The notes under the pieces are model-generated. The model was not told the origin of the DNA and did no database searches. It saw only the letters and a list, made by a program, of their open reading frames with translations. Positions 6,521 through 14,832 of a stretch of 21,501 bases of DNA are shown here, one piece after another. Location: assembly GCA_045132775.1 (NCBI GenBank), contig JBGUSX010000070.1, positions 1 to 21,501 of the forward strand, in the 5' to 3' direction. The first letter of the stretch is position 1; each line of letters starts with the position of its first letter. Origin of the DNA: SVTX01 sp045132775. GTDB taxonomy: Bacteria > Bacillota > Clostridia > Oscillospirales > CAG-272. Made by a program: the position numbers and the translations under genes.

Positions 6521-8947
6521 TTAATGTACGGGCTTGAGATCCCAGAATTTTTCTGCGTATTCCTTGATAGAACGGTCTGCCGCAAAGAAGCCCGACGCAC
6601 TCGTGTTCAAGAGCGACATGCGTGTCCATCTCTCTCTGTCAGCGTATGCGGCAAGCATATCCTCGCGTGCAAGACGGTAGGACTCGAAGTCTGCTAAGCA
6701 CATATAGGGGTCTGCCACACCGTGACCGGTGAGCAGATAAGTAGCGATATCGGCAAAGGACTCGCCAGCAAATCCTATAGCCAGGAAGTTAACGATCCTC
6801 TTGAGTCTCTCATTGTTTGAGTAGAACTCGGCGGCACGGTATCCTCGGAGCCACATTTGCTCTACCTCGTCAGCCTTAAGACCGAAGATGTACATATTCT
6901 CTCTTCCAACAGCGTCAAGCATCTCAACGTTCGCTCCGTCAAGAGTACCGATGGTGATAGCTCCGTTGATCATAAGCTTCATGCATCCCGTTCCGCTCGC
7001 TTCCTTACCTGCAAGCGAGATCTGCTCGGATATATCTGCGGAAGGAATAAGGATCTCCGCAGTACTTACGTCGTAGTTTTCAAGGAATACAACGTTGAGC
7101 TTTTCCTTGATCTTCGGATTCATATCTATGTCCTTGGAGATCATGCAGATGAGCTGGATTATTCTCTTTGCCATCTGGTATCCGGGTGCCGCCTTCGCTC
7201 CGAAGATGAAGGTCTGGGGACGTATATCGAGATTGGGGTTCTCTTTCAGATCAAGGTAAAGCCCGATGATGTTGAGCACGTTGAGAAGCTGTCTCTTGTA
7301 CTCGTGGAGTCTCTTTATCTGAACGTCAAATACCGCGTGAGTATCTAACTTTTTGCCTGTTTTCTCGTAGAGATGATTAGCAAAAGCGATCTTGTTATCG
7401 TGCTTTATCGTGCGTACTCTTTCAAGCACTGCGCTATCGTTGGCAAACTTTGCAAACTCGCCGAGCTGAACGGGATCGTGTCTGTAGCCCGTGCCGATGC
7501 ACTCGTCAAGCAATGATGCGAGCGCAGGGTTCGAGTAACAGAGCCAGCGGCGGTGTGCTATACCGTTGGTCACGTTCTCAAATCTCTCGGGATACATCTT
7601 GTAGAAATCCTTGAATATCGTTTCTGTAAGAATACCGGAATGAAGCTTCGAAACGCCGTTGACCGAGTGAGAGCCTATAACCGAAAGGTTAGCCATTCTG
7701 ACCGAGCCGTATCCGACTACGCTCATCTTGCTTATTCTCTGCCAGTTACCCGGGAACGCAGCCCATGCCTCGCGGCAGAATCTCTCGTTGATCTCCTTAA
7801 CGATAGTGTGTATTCTCGGAAGCTTGAGCTTAAAGAGATCCTCGTTCCAGGTCTCAAGCGCCTCGGGCATTACGGTGTGGTTGGTGTACGAGCAGATCTT
7901 AACCACCTTATCCCACGCGGTCTCCCACGAATAGAAATACTCGTCAACAAGTATTCTCATAAGCTCGGGAATACAGAGCGCGGGGTGTGTATCGTTTATG
8001 TGTATCGAGACCTTTTCTTCAAGATTTTCAAGTGTTCCGTAAACTGCCATATGGTCACGGATTATGCTCTGAATAGAAGCGGATACGAGGAAGTACTGCT
8101 GGGAGAGACGGAGGAGCTTACCCTCGGTGTGATTGTCGGAGGGATATAGAACCTTTGTCAGAGTTTCAGCGTTGTTGCTGTCCTCAAGTGCCTTCTGATA
8201 CTGTCCCTGCGAGAAAAGACCCATATTGAAGTTCTGAATATTTCTCGCCTTCCAGAGACGGAGCTGGCTTACCGCCTTGCTGTCCGCCCCCGATATCATC
8301 ATATCGTAAGGAACAGCCTCTATCTCCTCTGCGTCCTCGTATATAACGGTCATGTGGTTGTTCTCCCACTGCTCTCTTACGTGTCCGCCAAAGCGCACGA
8401 TAAACGCGCGGTCTGTTCTCGGAACGAGCCATACCTCGCCTCCGGGAAGCCATACGTCAGGAAGCTCGACCTGCATTCCGTCGACGATCATCTGCTTGAA
8501 GAGACCGTACTCGTAGCAGAGCGAGAATCCCGTTGCGGGGTAATCGAGCGAGGAGAGCGAGTCCATAAAGCAAGCTGCAAGACGTCCGAGGCCGCCGTTT
8601 CCGAGTCCCGCGTCGGGCTCACATTCATAGAGCTTGTTGAGGTCAAATCCCAGTGCAGAGAGAGCCTCTGTATATTCGTTCTGCAATCCGAGATTGCATA
8701 CGTTGGTCTTAAGAGAGCGTCCGAGAAGAAACTCCATGCACATATAATAAACGCGCTTTGCGCCCTGCTTGTTTACGTTCTTTTTGAATTCTCCGCGCTT
8801 TTCTGTGAGAATATCTCTGATAGTCATAGAAACCGCCTTGTACATCTGATCCTCAGATGCCTCTGCCGCGGTGCAACCGAAATATCTCGAGAGCTTTACT
8901 TCTATATTTTCCTTTACTTCGGTCGGATTGATGTTTTGATAGTTCAT
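6521..8947 (-). CDS. glgP: Glycogen phosphorylase
   Basis: GlgP releases glucose-1-phosphate from the non-reducing ends of glycogen or maltodextrin using phosphate and pyridoxal phosphate (GT35 family). At 808 residues it has the family's usual length. Recognisable blocks include MCMEFLLGRSL, DAGLGNGGLGRLAACF near residue 120, the NDTHPALCIPELMR segment, VTNGIAHRRWL, DVQIKRLHEYKRQLLN and EASGTGCMKLM, where Lys657 is the PLP lysine. In that last motif a Cys stands where many family members have Asn; the Lys itself is conserved. The start ATG at 8947 has AAAGG about 11 bases upstream. A terminator separates it from glgA, so glgP likely opens a second transcription unit with the GH13 gene and the FolC-like gene: a degradation set split from the synthesis set. 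Identification is secure; regulation is inferred. Confidence 0.97.
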   Translation of the reverse strand: MNYQNINPTEVKENIEVKLSRYFGCTAAEASEDQMYKAVSMTIRDILTEKRGEFKKNVNKQGAKRVYYMCMEFLLGRSLKTNVCNLGLQNEYTEALSALGFDLNKLYECEPDAGLGNGGLGRLAACFMDSLSSLDYPATGFSLCYEYGLFKQMIVDGMQVELPDVWLPGGEVWLVPRTDRAFIVRFGGHVREQWENNHMTVIYEDAEEIEAVPYDMMISGADSKAVSQLRLWKARNIQNFNMGLFSQGQYQKALEDSNNAETLTKVLYPSDNHTEGKLLRLSQQYFLVSASIQSIIRDHMAVYGTLENLEEKVSIHINDTHPALCIPELMRILVDEYFYSWETAWDKVVKICSYTNHTVMPEALETWNEDLFKLKLPRIHTIVKEINERFCREAWAAFPGNWQRISKMSVVGYGSVRMANLSVIGSHSVNGVSKLHSGILTETIFKDFYKMYPERFENVTNGIAHRRWLCYSNPALASLLDECIGTGYRHDPVQLGEFAKFANDSAVLERVRTIKHDNKIAFANHLYEKTGKKLDTHAVFDVQIKRLHEYKRQLLNVLNIIGLYLDLKENPNLDIRPQTFIFGAKAAPGYQMAKRIIQLICMISKDIDMNPKIKEKLNVVFLENYDVSTAEILIPSADISEQISLAGKEASGTGCMKLMINGAITIGTLDGANVEMLDAVGRENMYIFGLKADEVEQMWLRGYRAAEFYSNNERLKRIVNFLAIGFAGESFADIATYLLTGHGVADPYMCLADFESYRLAREDMLAAYADRERWTRMSLLNTSASGFFAADRSIKEYAEKFWDLKPVH

Positions 8948-9007
8948 TTGCGTGGTACCTTTCTTTATGTGAGTTTGTGTATGTATGTGTATGCGCTTTT
9001 AAGCACA

Positions 9008-9037
9008 GGACAAGCAAAAATTTCTTTTTGACTGTCC
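9008..9037. repeat. Imperfect inverted repeat in the glgP leader region
   Basis: GGACAAGCAAAAA (9008-9020) and TTTTTGACTGTCC (9025-9037) pair over 11 of 13 positions around TTTC. It lies in the 162-base gap between the glgA terminator and the glgP start, so it could be an operator or leader hairpin for glgP. No convincing -10 or -35 pair was found in this gap; the best try, TTGCTT with a 17-base spacer to GCATAC, is weak. Confidence 0.4.
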
Positions 9038-9057
9038 TTTACCTAAAAACCCTTTGG

Positions 9058-9085
9058 GGCTGCCGCGAAACCAATCGCGGCAGCC
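9058..9085 (-). terminator. Terminator after glgA
   Basis: An 11-bp perfect stem, GGCTGCCGCGA (9058-9068) with TCGCGGCAGCC (9075-9085), has a six-base loop. On the minus strand it is followed by CCAAAGGGTTTTTAGG, which supplies a T-run after a few bases. It lies about 25 bases past the glgA stop and separates the synthesis genes from glgP. Confidence 0.75.
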
Positions 9086-9109
9086 TCGTTATAATTGCCT
9101 TTGTTCTTT

Positions 9110-10552
9110 TTAGATAGAGTTATACATATCCATGTACTTCTCTGCAGAGATCGCCCAAGAGAAATCTGTTCCCGTGATCTTGGAAACGAATTTCTTATAT
9201 GCCGCTGTGTCTCTGTAAAGCTCAAGAGCGGCATTGATGCGGTCTGCAAGCTCATACGAGGAGTAGTTAGCAAAGGTAAATCCGTTGCCCTTTACCTCTC
9301 CTCCGTCTACCCAATAGCCCTTTATCGAGTCGTAAAGACCTCCCGTCTCTCTGACTACGGGCATAGCGCCGTATCTCGACGCGATCATCTGCGAGAGTCC
9401 GCAGGGCTCGCTCTTGGACGGCATTACGAAGATGTCGCACGAGGCGTAAATCTTCTTGGAAAGATCTCTGTCATAGGTCAGAAGCGCTCTTACCTTGTCG
9501 GGATAAGCTGCCTCAAGTCCTCTGAAGAAGTTTTCGTATCTCGCCTCTCCCTTTCCGAGAATGACGAACTGAACGTCGTTATTTCTTACAACGTCGTACG
9601 CTATCTGCTCGACAAGATCAAGTCCCTTGTGCGTTGCAAGTCTTGAAATAATTGCAAGCATAGGCACGTCCGCTCTCTCGGGCAGACCGTACTCGCGCTG
9701 AAGCGCCATCTTGTTCTCTCTCTTGCCGCTTATCGTGTTACGTCTGTCGTAATTTTTTGCAAGAGGCTCGTCCTTTGCGGGATTGTAGTACGCATAGTCG
9801 ATTCCGTTGAGAATTCCGCAAAGCTTGTGCGAATTGCGTGCCAAAACGTGACTGAGACCGTGCGAATACTCCGCAGTCTTTATCTCCTCTGCGTATTTCG
9901 GGCTGACGGTAGACACGACGTCAGCGCACTCGATAGCCGCCTTCATAAGATTGATGCAATCGTCATATCTCATAAGTGCGTAGTGCTCGGGACCGAGATC
10001 GAAGACGTCTCCGAGTATTGAGAAAGAGTATTTGCCCTGATACTCGATGTTATGTATCGTAAATACGGTTTTGGTGTTCTCAAATCCCTCTACGTTGCGG
10101 TATTTGGTGTTGAGATAAACGACCGCCAATGCAGACTGCCAATCGTTTGCATGGATAACGTCGGGGTGGAATCCGAGTCTGACAAGCGTCTCCATTACCG
10201 CCTTGCAGAAGTATGCGTATCTCTCACCGTCATCGAAAAATCCGTAAAGCGCTCCGCGCTTGAAATAATACTCGTTGTCAATGAAATAGTACGTCACTCC
10301 GTCTTTCACAAGGCTCTTGACACCGCAATATGCATATCTCCACGCGAGATTGAAATGAAAGACGATCTCGTCCTTCATCTGCGCGCGCCAGGTGTCGTTA
10401 ACAGCCGCGTAAAGAGGAAGAATAACTCTTACGTCAACGTTATTTTTCTCCCGCGCCTTGATTGCCGCAGGAAGCGAGCCCATAACGTCACCAAGCCCGC
10501 CTGTCGCCGCGAAGGGCATGACCTCCGCGCCCACAAAAAGTATTTTCTTCAT
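9110..10552 (-). CDS. glgA: Glycogen synthase, ADP-glucose type (GT5)
   Basis: GlgA transfers glucose from ADP-glucose to the growing alpha-1,4-glucan in the cytoplasm. The 480-residue length is typical. The N-terminal Rossmann domain opens with MKKILFVGAEVMPFAATGGLGDV. The KTGGL motif of E. coli-type enzymes is read here as A16-T-G-G-L, a Lys to Ala change seen in some Firmicutes homologues as I recall. Further blocks are HANDWQSALAVVYL, TIHNIEYQG and the C-terminal SKSEPCGLSQM...ETGGLYDS, which carries the conserved catalytic-side Glu and nucleotide-binding loop. GGAG lies seven bases before the ATG. It follows glgD after a 157-base gap that contains a repeat-like sequence, and a terminator closes the unit. 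Confidence 0.96.
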   Translation of the reverse strand: MKKILFVGAEVMPFAATGGLGDVMGSLPAAIKAREKNNVDVRVILPLYAAVNDTWRAQMKDEIVFHFNLAWRYAYCGVKSLVKDGVTYYFIDNEYYFKRGALYGFFDDGERYAYFCKAVMETLVRLGFHPDVIHANDWQSALAVVYLNTKYRNVEGFENTKTVFTIHNIEYQGKYSFSILGDVFDLGPEHYALMRYDDCINLMKAAIECADVVSTVSPKYAEEIKTAEYSHGLSHVLARNSHKLCGILNGIDYAYYNPAKDEPLAKNYDRRNTISGKRENKMALQREYGLPERADVPMLAIISRLATHKGLDLVEQIAYDVVRNNDVQFVILGKGEARYENFFRGLEAAYPDKVRALLTYDRDLSKKIYASCDIFVMPSKSEPCGLSQMIASRYGAMPVVRETGGLYDSIKGYWVDGGEVKGNGFTFANYSSYELADRINAALELYRDTAAYKKFVSKITGTDFSWAISAEKYMDMYNSI

Positions 10553-10582
10553 CTTTTTTCTCCAAAATTATTTCTTAAATAA

Positions 10583-10706
10583 GGATCACAGAACCGAGAA
10601 GTTTTGCTCGGAGACAAGGCGTACCGCAAAAAACCAAGTGCAGACGTAGTTACCTACGTCAAGCTGTTTTTGAGGAACAACGCAGTATCCGACAAAAATT
10701 CGAAGG
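10583..10706. repeat. Palindrome-rich intergenic sequence between glgD and glgA, possible dispersed repeat
   Basis: This gap is unlike the tight spacing elsewhere in the operon. It contains CCGAG/CTCGG (10594-10598 with 10607-10611), the perfect stem GACGTAG/CTACGTC with loop TTAC (10643-10660), and flanking A-runs and T-runs that partly pair around that stem (CCGCAAAAAA... with ...GTTTTTGAGG). The design, an inner GC stem inside A/T-rich outer arms next to GGCGTAC, resembles the terminal repeats of the window, but the sequences do not align convincingly. It probably represents a second repeat family. No terminator-like T-run follows a strong stem, so read-through into glgA is likely. Confidence 0.45.
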
Positions 10707-10709
10707 TTC

Positions 10710-11834
10710 TTAAACGGACATATTTTTGCCGATATAGAAAGGCATCGTCTCATGTCCCGAGAGCTTGCGTTTGTCTTTTATCATAACGTTCTTGTCTGCA
10801 ATAACGCAATTGAGCTCGGCACCCGAGCAAACGTAGGTATCCTGGAAGAGCACGCAGTTCTTGACTACCGCTCCACGTCCCACGTGAACGCCTCTGAATA
10901 TGATAGAATTCTCAACTGTTCCCTCGATAACGCATCCCTCGGCAACCACAGAGTTAGAGACCTTTGCGCCCTCGCAGTAGCGTGTGGGTGCGGAGTTTCT
11001 GATCTTGGTAAGCACGGGGCGGTTCTTGTCGCCGAAGAGCTGTTCTCTCATCTCCGCGTCAAGAAGCTTCATCGAGCAATCGAAATATCCCTCCATAGAG
11101 CCGATATGAGCATAGCAGCCCTTGTAATCGTAGATCTTGTATGTCTCCTTGCCGATATTCTTGCGCACTACGTCCTGGATAAAGCTGGTGTATCCCCTGC
11201 TTATCGCGATCTCAAGCACGTTGAGAAGGTAGGTGCGCTTGACGACCATTATGTTAATGTAAACTCTGGTCTTTCTCGATACGTTCTTCTCGTCGATTAT
11301 GTCCGTAACGTTTCCGTCCTTGTCGCACTCAACGACTCTGACCGTCTCGTGAGGAGCGGGTGTAGTCGTCTTGGTGACGAAGGTGATATCCGCCTCTGTC
11401 TTGATATGCTGCTTTATAACGTCGTTAAGATCGATGTTGCAGATAACGTCGCAGTCAGACATAACAACGTAGTCCTCTTTGCATCTGTTGAAGAAATTAA
11501 CTGTTCCGAGGAGAGCCTCAAGCCTTGACGAATAATATTTGTTCGACGCCGCATTCTCAAACGAAGAGATATAAGGAGGAAGGATCTTGATACCTCCCGA
11601 GCGACGAGCGAGATCCCAGTCCTTGCCGTTACCGAGGTGGTCGAGAAGCGACTGGTAATTGTTGTGAGTTACTATTCCGATCTTCGAAATGCCCGAATTG
11701 ACCATGCTCGAGATCGGGAAATCGATAAGACGGTATCTTCCCGCAAAAGGAACGCTGCCGAGCGTTCTCATTCTGGTAAGCTCGGGAATATTACTGTCGT
11801 GAATATTAGAAAAAATAAGTCCTACTGCAGTCAT
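10710..11834 (-). CDS. glgD: GlgD, non-catalytic subunit of ADP-glucose pyrophosphorylase
   Basis: In Firmicutes GlgD pairs with GlgC and modulates ADP-glucose synthesis while being inactive or weakly active alone. This 374-residue protein has the nucleotidyltransferase fold and the FAGRYRLIDFPISSMVNSG block, but the N-terminal GGxGxRL nucleotide loop is replaced by IFSNIHDSN. The metal/substrate motif reads MSDCDVICNIDL in place of the catalytic GDHIYKMDY. The C-terminal part is a left-handed beta-helix with hexapeptide-like repeats (AEGCVIEGTVENSII). Its ribosome site GGAGGAG overlaps the stop codon region of glgC, 13 bases away, so the two subunits are translated from one mRNA. Identification is firm. 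Confidence 0.95.
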   Translation of the reverse strand: MTAVGLIFSNIHDSNIPELTRMRTLGSVPFAGRYRLIDFPISSMVNSGISKIGIVTHNNYQSLLDHLGNGKDWDLARRSGGIKILPPYISSFENAASNKYYSSRLEALLGTVNFFNRCKEDYVVMSDCDVICNIDLNDVIKQHIKTEADITFVTKTTTPAPHETVRVVECDKDGNVTDIIDEKNVSRKTRVYINIMVVKRTYLLNVLEIAISRGYTSFIQDVVRKNIGKETYKIYDYKGCYAHIGSMEGYFDCSMKLLDAEMREQLFGDKNRPVLTKIRNSAPTRYCEGAKVSNSVVAEGCVIEGTVENSIIFRGVHVGRGAVVKNCVLFQDTYVCSGAELNCVIADKNVMIKDKRKLSGHETMPFYIGKNMSV

Positions 11835-11847
11835 TGTATTCTCCTCC

Positions 11848-13035
11848 TTACCTGTTATCCGAAATTATCTCGCCGTCGGCAACGACTCCGCCGCTCTGAA
11901 CCTCAACGTCCTCACCGAGCACGGTGATTCCCTTTGCCTTTTCCTTTGCGGCACCTATCTGCGCACCTGCGCCGATAGTAACGTTTGTGTCGACGATCGA
12001 GTAGTTGACGGTCGCACCCGCACCGATCTCGGTGTCGCCCATAAGAACGCTGTCCTTTACGTACGCACCGTGACCTACCTTGACACCCGATCCGAGCACG
12101 CTGTTGATAACGGTTCCGCATACTTCACATCCGTCGGTGATATAAGAATTCTCTATTCTCGCGCTCTTTGCGATGAATTGAGGACCGTTAGCCTGATTCT
12201 TGGAGTATATTCTCCAATCAGGATCTCCGAGGTCGAGCACGGGCTCGTCTCCGATAAGGTCCATATTCGCTTCCCACAAGGACGAGATAGTTCCAACGTC
12301 CTTCCAATATCCCTCGAATGCGTAAGCGTACATCTTTTCGCCTGCAGCAAGCATATTGGGGATTATGTTCTTTCCAAAGTCGTTTGAGGAATTGGGATCC
12401 GCCTCATCCTCCGTAAGATACTTTTCAAGCTTGTCTCTGTTGAAGATATATATTCCCATAGACGCGCTCGTGCTGTCGGGGTTCTTCGGCTTCTCGGAGA
12501 ACTTATAGATAGATCCGTCGGGGTTTGTGCTCATAATACCGAAACGGCTCGCTTCCTCGATCGGAACGTCAATAACTGCGATAGTACAGTCTGCGCCCTT
12601 CTCCTTGTGGTACTTGAGCATCTTGTCGTAGTCCATCTTATAGATGTGGTCACCCGAGAGGATGAGCACATAATCGGTGTCATATCTGTTAATGAAAGGG
12701 AGGTTCTGATAGATTGCGTTAGCAGTTCCCTTGTACCAGTCTGCTGATTTCTGTCCCTGATAAGGAGGCAGTATCTTCACCCCGCCGAATACACGGTCAA
12801 GATCCCACGGCTGACCGTTGCCGATATACTCGTTGAGCACGAGGGGCTGATATTGGGTAAGTACACCCACGGTGTCGATGCCGGAGTTGATACAGTTTGA
12901 CAGTGTGAAGTCAATGATCCTGTACTTTCCTCCGAAGGATACTGCGGGCTTGGCGGTCTTTACCGTAAGGGCATAGAGTCTTGAGCCCTGTCCGCCCGCC
13001 AAAAGCATTGCTACACATTCTTTTTTCTTAAACAT
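11848..13035 (-). CDS. glgC: Glucose-1-phosphate adenylyltransferase (ADP-glucose pyrophosphorylase)
   Basis: GlgC makes ADP-glucose from glucose-1-phosphate and ATP, the committed step of bacterial glycogen synthesis. The 395-residue protein has an intact nucleotide loop (LLAGGQGSRLYALT, residues 12-25), AKPAVSFGGKYRIIDFTLSNC, the catalytic ILSGDHIYKMDY block and the FSEKPKNP loop that holds the glucose-1-phosphate Lys. A left-handed beta-helix tail (TEIGAGATVNYSIVDTNVTI) follows. The AAAGGAG site is placed well before the ATG. It follows the GlgB-like gene by 65 bases and precedes glgD by 13. Allosteric control by glycolytic intermediates is family knowledge and not visible here. Confidence 0.97.
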   Translation of the reverse strand: MFKKKECVAMLLAGGQGSRLYALTVKTAKPAVSFGGKYRIIDFTLSNCINSGIDTVGVLTQYQPLVLNEYIGNGQPWDLDRVFGGVKILPPYQGQKSADWYKGTANAIYQNLPFINRYDTDYVLILSGDHIYKMDYDKMLKYHKEKGADCTIAVIDVPIEEASRFGIMSTNPDGSIYKFSEKPKNPDSTSASMGIYIFNRDKLEKYLTEDEADPNSSNDFGKNIIPNMLAAGEKMYAYAFEGYWKDVGTISSLWEANMDLIGDEPVLDLGDPDWRIYSKNQANGPQFIAKSARIENSYITDGCEVCGTVINSVLGSGVKVGHGAYVKDSVLMGDTEIGAGATVNYSIVDTNVTIGAGAQIGAAKEKAKGITVLGEDVEVQSGGVVADGEIISDNR

Positions 13036-13076
13036 GGAAGCATCTCCTTTTTCGTATTGTATATATTTTCGAATTG

Positions 13077-13082
13077 ATTATA
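13077..13082 (-). promoter_or_regulatory. Possible internal -10 box before glgC
   Basis: On the minus strand TATAAT occurs in the 65-base gap between the GlgB-like gene and glgC, about 41 bases before the glgC ATG. No good -35 box lies 16-18 bases upstream. It may allow some independent glgC expression, but could be chance in AT-rich sequence. Confidence 0.25.
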
Positions 13083-13100
13083 CCGGTTCATGCCTCGTCG

Positions 13101-14543
13101 TCACTCGCCCAGAATAACGACTGCTTCGTAAGGCTCAAGCAGAAGCTTGTCTCTGCTTATCCTGAAACCATCATCACATTTTTTGCCGCCGTACCGAGCT
13201 ATGCAGGAATCCAGCTTGACACATGGATTCGCGAGACTCGTAATATCAATCTCACAGCCCCTTCCCGAGGTGTCCGCAATGAAAATGACCGTGCAATCCT
13301 CTCCTTTGCATTCAACAGTTACCGCGTCCTGCTGTTTTTTCACAATCCTTTTGCTTTCTCCGTTCCACAAGCACGGATTTGAAAGATACACAGCATTGAG
13401 ATCGGAAACGTAGAGCTGAAAAGTGCGATCCTCCTTTTCTTGTATAGCCGACACTTCGGCGACACCACAGAGCGCCTCCTCCGAGGATATCCCCAGCTCA
13501 CAGCCAATCTCGGTGATCCCCTTTCCTTCGGACACAAGCAGGTACGACATTGCAGCCATTCTTGCAAACCGCTTCAAAGTCTCGTTCTCTGTAGGTACAA
13601 AATCGGCAAAAACACGATTGAGATCGCAAAGCACGGCATCTGCATCGGGTATACTCACTCCACATAGCCCTCTGTCAAAGAAATACGCGTTTTCGTATTC
13701 CCTTTTCAACAGACGGTACACTCTTGACAGCATCTTGGCAGATCCCTCGGACGCAGCAGATGATACAAGTCCGTCAAAGCCGTACAGATCGAGCCAATAT
13801 CTTGCATCATCTGCAAGAAATTGCTGATCCGCAGCCTCGTTATACGATACCGCCGTAACACCTCGGTCGAGCAATACACCTATACCAGAGGCATGCAGCA
13901 AATGCACTAATTGCCTAAGCTCATCAATACCCCCCTGCTCCTTACGCGGAGCAAAGTTTGCTTTAAGATTACATCCCGAGGAAAACTCGTAATATTCTTC
14001 AAAAACGCCTGACATACACAGATGCGTATAGCCCATCTGCATCATATACGGTATAAGTTCCCGCGCAATATCGGAATAAGAATGTGCCCCCCCGCTCCAG
14101 ACATCCGCACAGATTGAAAGAACATTCAGCGGTCGGTTAAAAAAAACCGTGTGTTCCTCCTTTTTATACGAATCTGTCAATTCATCGGCAAGATCTCTGA
14201 ATACCGAATTAAAATGAGGCGCACCCTCGTTTTCAACGGCATATGGATCGGCAATATATGTGTGAATTCCATGATAAACCACTTTGAATTTGTAGGCATC
14301 TCCATCTTGAATCTCATTATCGGAAAGTTCCGTCTGCCAAATGCCCGAGCCCGTTTTTTTCATGGGATTCGACTCGCTCCAACCATTAAATGACCCTACA
14401 AGATACACAATGTCCGCAAGCTCGTGGTGCACCGTAAAAACAATTTTGGAGCCCTCCCTGAAGCTACCCTGTCTGACGCATGATCCAGACAGATCAGCCG
14501 ATAAAGCGTTGTGATCTTCTTTTCTGGGATCTTGCGCAATCAT
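13101..14543 (-). CDS. GlgB-like protein with CBM48 and degenerate GH13 barrel (putative pseudo-enzyme)
   Basis: This 480-residue protein has branching-enzyme architecture. A CBM48 glycogen-binding module (about residues 30-125) carries YLVGSFNGWSESNPMKK and a YIADPYAVENE stretch. It is followed by a shortened barrel with YSDIARELIPYMMQMGYTHL, FAPRKEQGGIDELRQLVH and GIGVLLDRG, each readable against GlgB. The catalytic residues are gone: the first barrel motif is DRGVTAVSY (from Asp226), the nucleophile motif IDGLRVDAV reads FDGLVSSAA with Ser262 at the Asp site, the acid/base motif reads FFDRG with Arg291 at the Glu site, and the HDE motif is missing. Family members are usually 630-750 residues, so about 150 or more are lost. 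It occupies the glgB slot at the head of the operon behind a consensus promoter, with GGAGG ten bases before the ATG. The frame is intact, which argues for a kept, non-catalytic role such as glycogen binding or scaffolding; that role is inference. Confidence 0.85.
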   Translation of the reverse strand: MIAQDPRKEDHNALSADLSGSCVRQGSFREGSKIVFTVHHELADIVYLVGSFNGWSESNPMKKTGSGIWQTELSDNEIQDGDAYKFKVVYHGIHTYIADPYAVENEGAPHFNSVFRDLADELTDSYKKEEHTVFFNRPLNVLSICADVWSGGAHSYSDIARELIPYMMQMGYTHLCMSGVFEEYYEFSSGCNLKANFAPRKEQGGIDELRQLVHLLHASGIGVLLDRGVTAVSYNEAADQQFLADDARYWLDLYGFDGLVSSAASEGSAKMLSRVYRLLKREYENAYFFDRGLCGVSIPDADAVLCDLNRVFADFVPTENETLKRFARMAAMSYLLVSEGKGITEIGCELGISSEEALCGVAEVSAIQEKEDRTFQLYVSDLNAVYLSNPCLWNGESKRIVKKQQDAVTVECKGEDCTVIFIADTSGRGCEIDITSLANPCVKLDSCIARYGGKKCDDGFRISRDKLLLEPYEAVVILGE

Positions 14544-14572
14544 AAGTCATTTTCCTCCGGAATCAAAAGCGA

Positions 14573-14588
14573 CATTGGCAATCCAATG
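14573..14588. repeat. Small inverted repeat in the glycogen operon leader
   Basis: CATTGG and CCAATG flank the tetraloop CAAT in the transcribed leader, about 12 bases before the ribosome site of the GlgB-like gene. It could be a leader hairpin or a repressor half-site pair. It is short enough to be chance. Confidence 0.3.
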
Positions 14589-14644
14589 AACGAATGAAAA
14601 AATACAATTATTTCCAATACAAACACAAATTGCTCACACAGTAT

Positions 14645-14673
14645 ATTATACCACCTATTAACAGCCTTGTCAA
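14645..14673 (-). promoter_or_regulatory. Sigma-A promoter of the glycogen operon
   Basis: On the minus strand TTGACA (14673-14668) and TATAAT (14650-14645) are perfect consensus boxes with a 17-base spacer. Transcription should begin near 14638, giving a leader of about 95 bases before the GlgB-like gene. This is the obvious driver of the GlgB-like, glgC and glgD genes, and perhaps glgA. No catabolite-response (cre) site was recognised nearby. Confidence 0.85.
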
Positions 14674-14832
14674 CTAACAAATCTCCCAAATTGTCACACA
14701 AATATATGGCAATTTTAACAATTGATCCCCGCTTTTTCGACCTTTATATGCCATAATTTTACAAACGGGAACTGCAAATGCCCACTGACAATGAATTCTG
14801 ACCAATGTTTTGCAGAAAACACAATGTCACTG
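14674..14832. other. Divergent intergenic spacer between two promoters
   Basis: About 160 bases separate the two divergent -35 boxes, within a 389-base gene-free gap (14544-14932). The spacer is AT-rich and shows no clear operator palindrome, riboswitch or small open frame to my eye. Shared regulation from this spacer is possible but unproven. Confidence 0.4.

Noticed and set aside
6462..6629. Longer N-terminus for the GH13 gene
   Set aside because: It overlaps the conserved C-terminal coding part of glgP, has no family similarity, and ATG 6461 has a good AGAGG site.
8354..9031. Plus-strand open frame opposite the glgP N-terminus
   Set aside because: Same reason: it mirrors conserved GlgP codons and shows no domain.
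10604..10786. Short plus-strand frame through the glgD-glgA gap, possibly a small protein
   Set aside because: It runs into the antisense of glgD, lacks a ribosome site, and the gap is dominated by palindromes, so a repeat explains it better.
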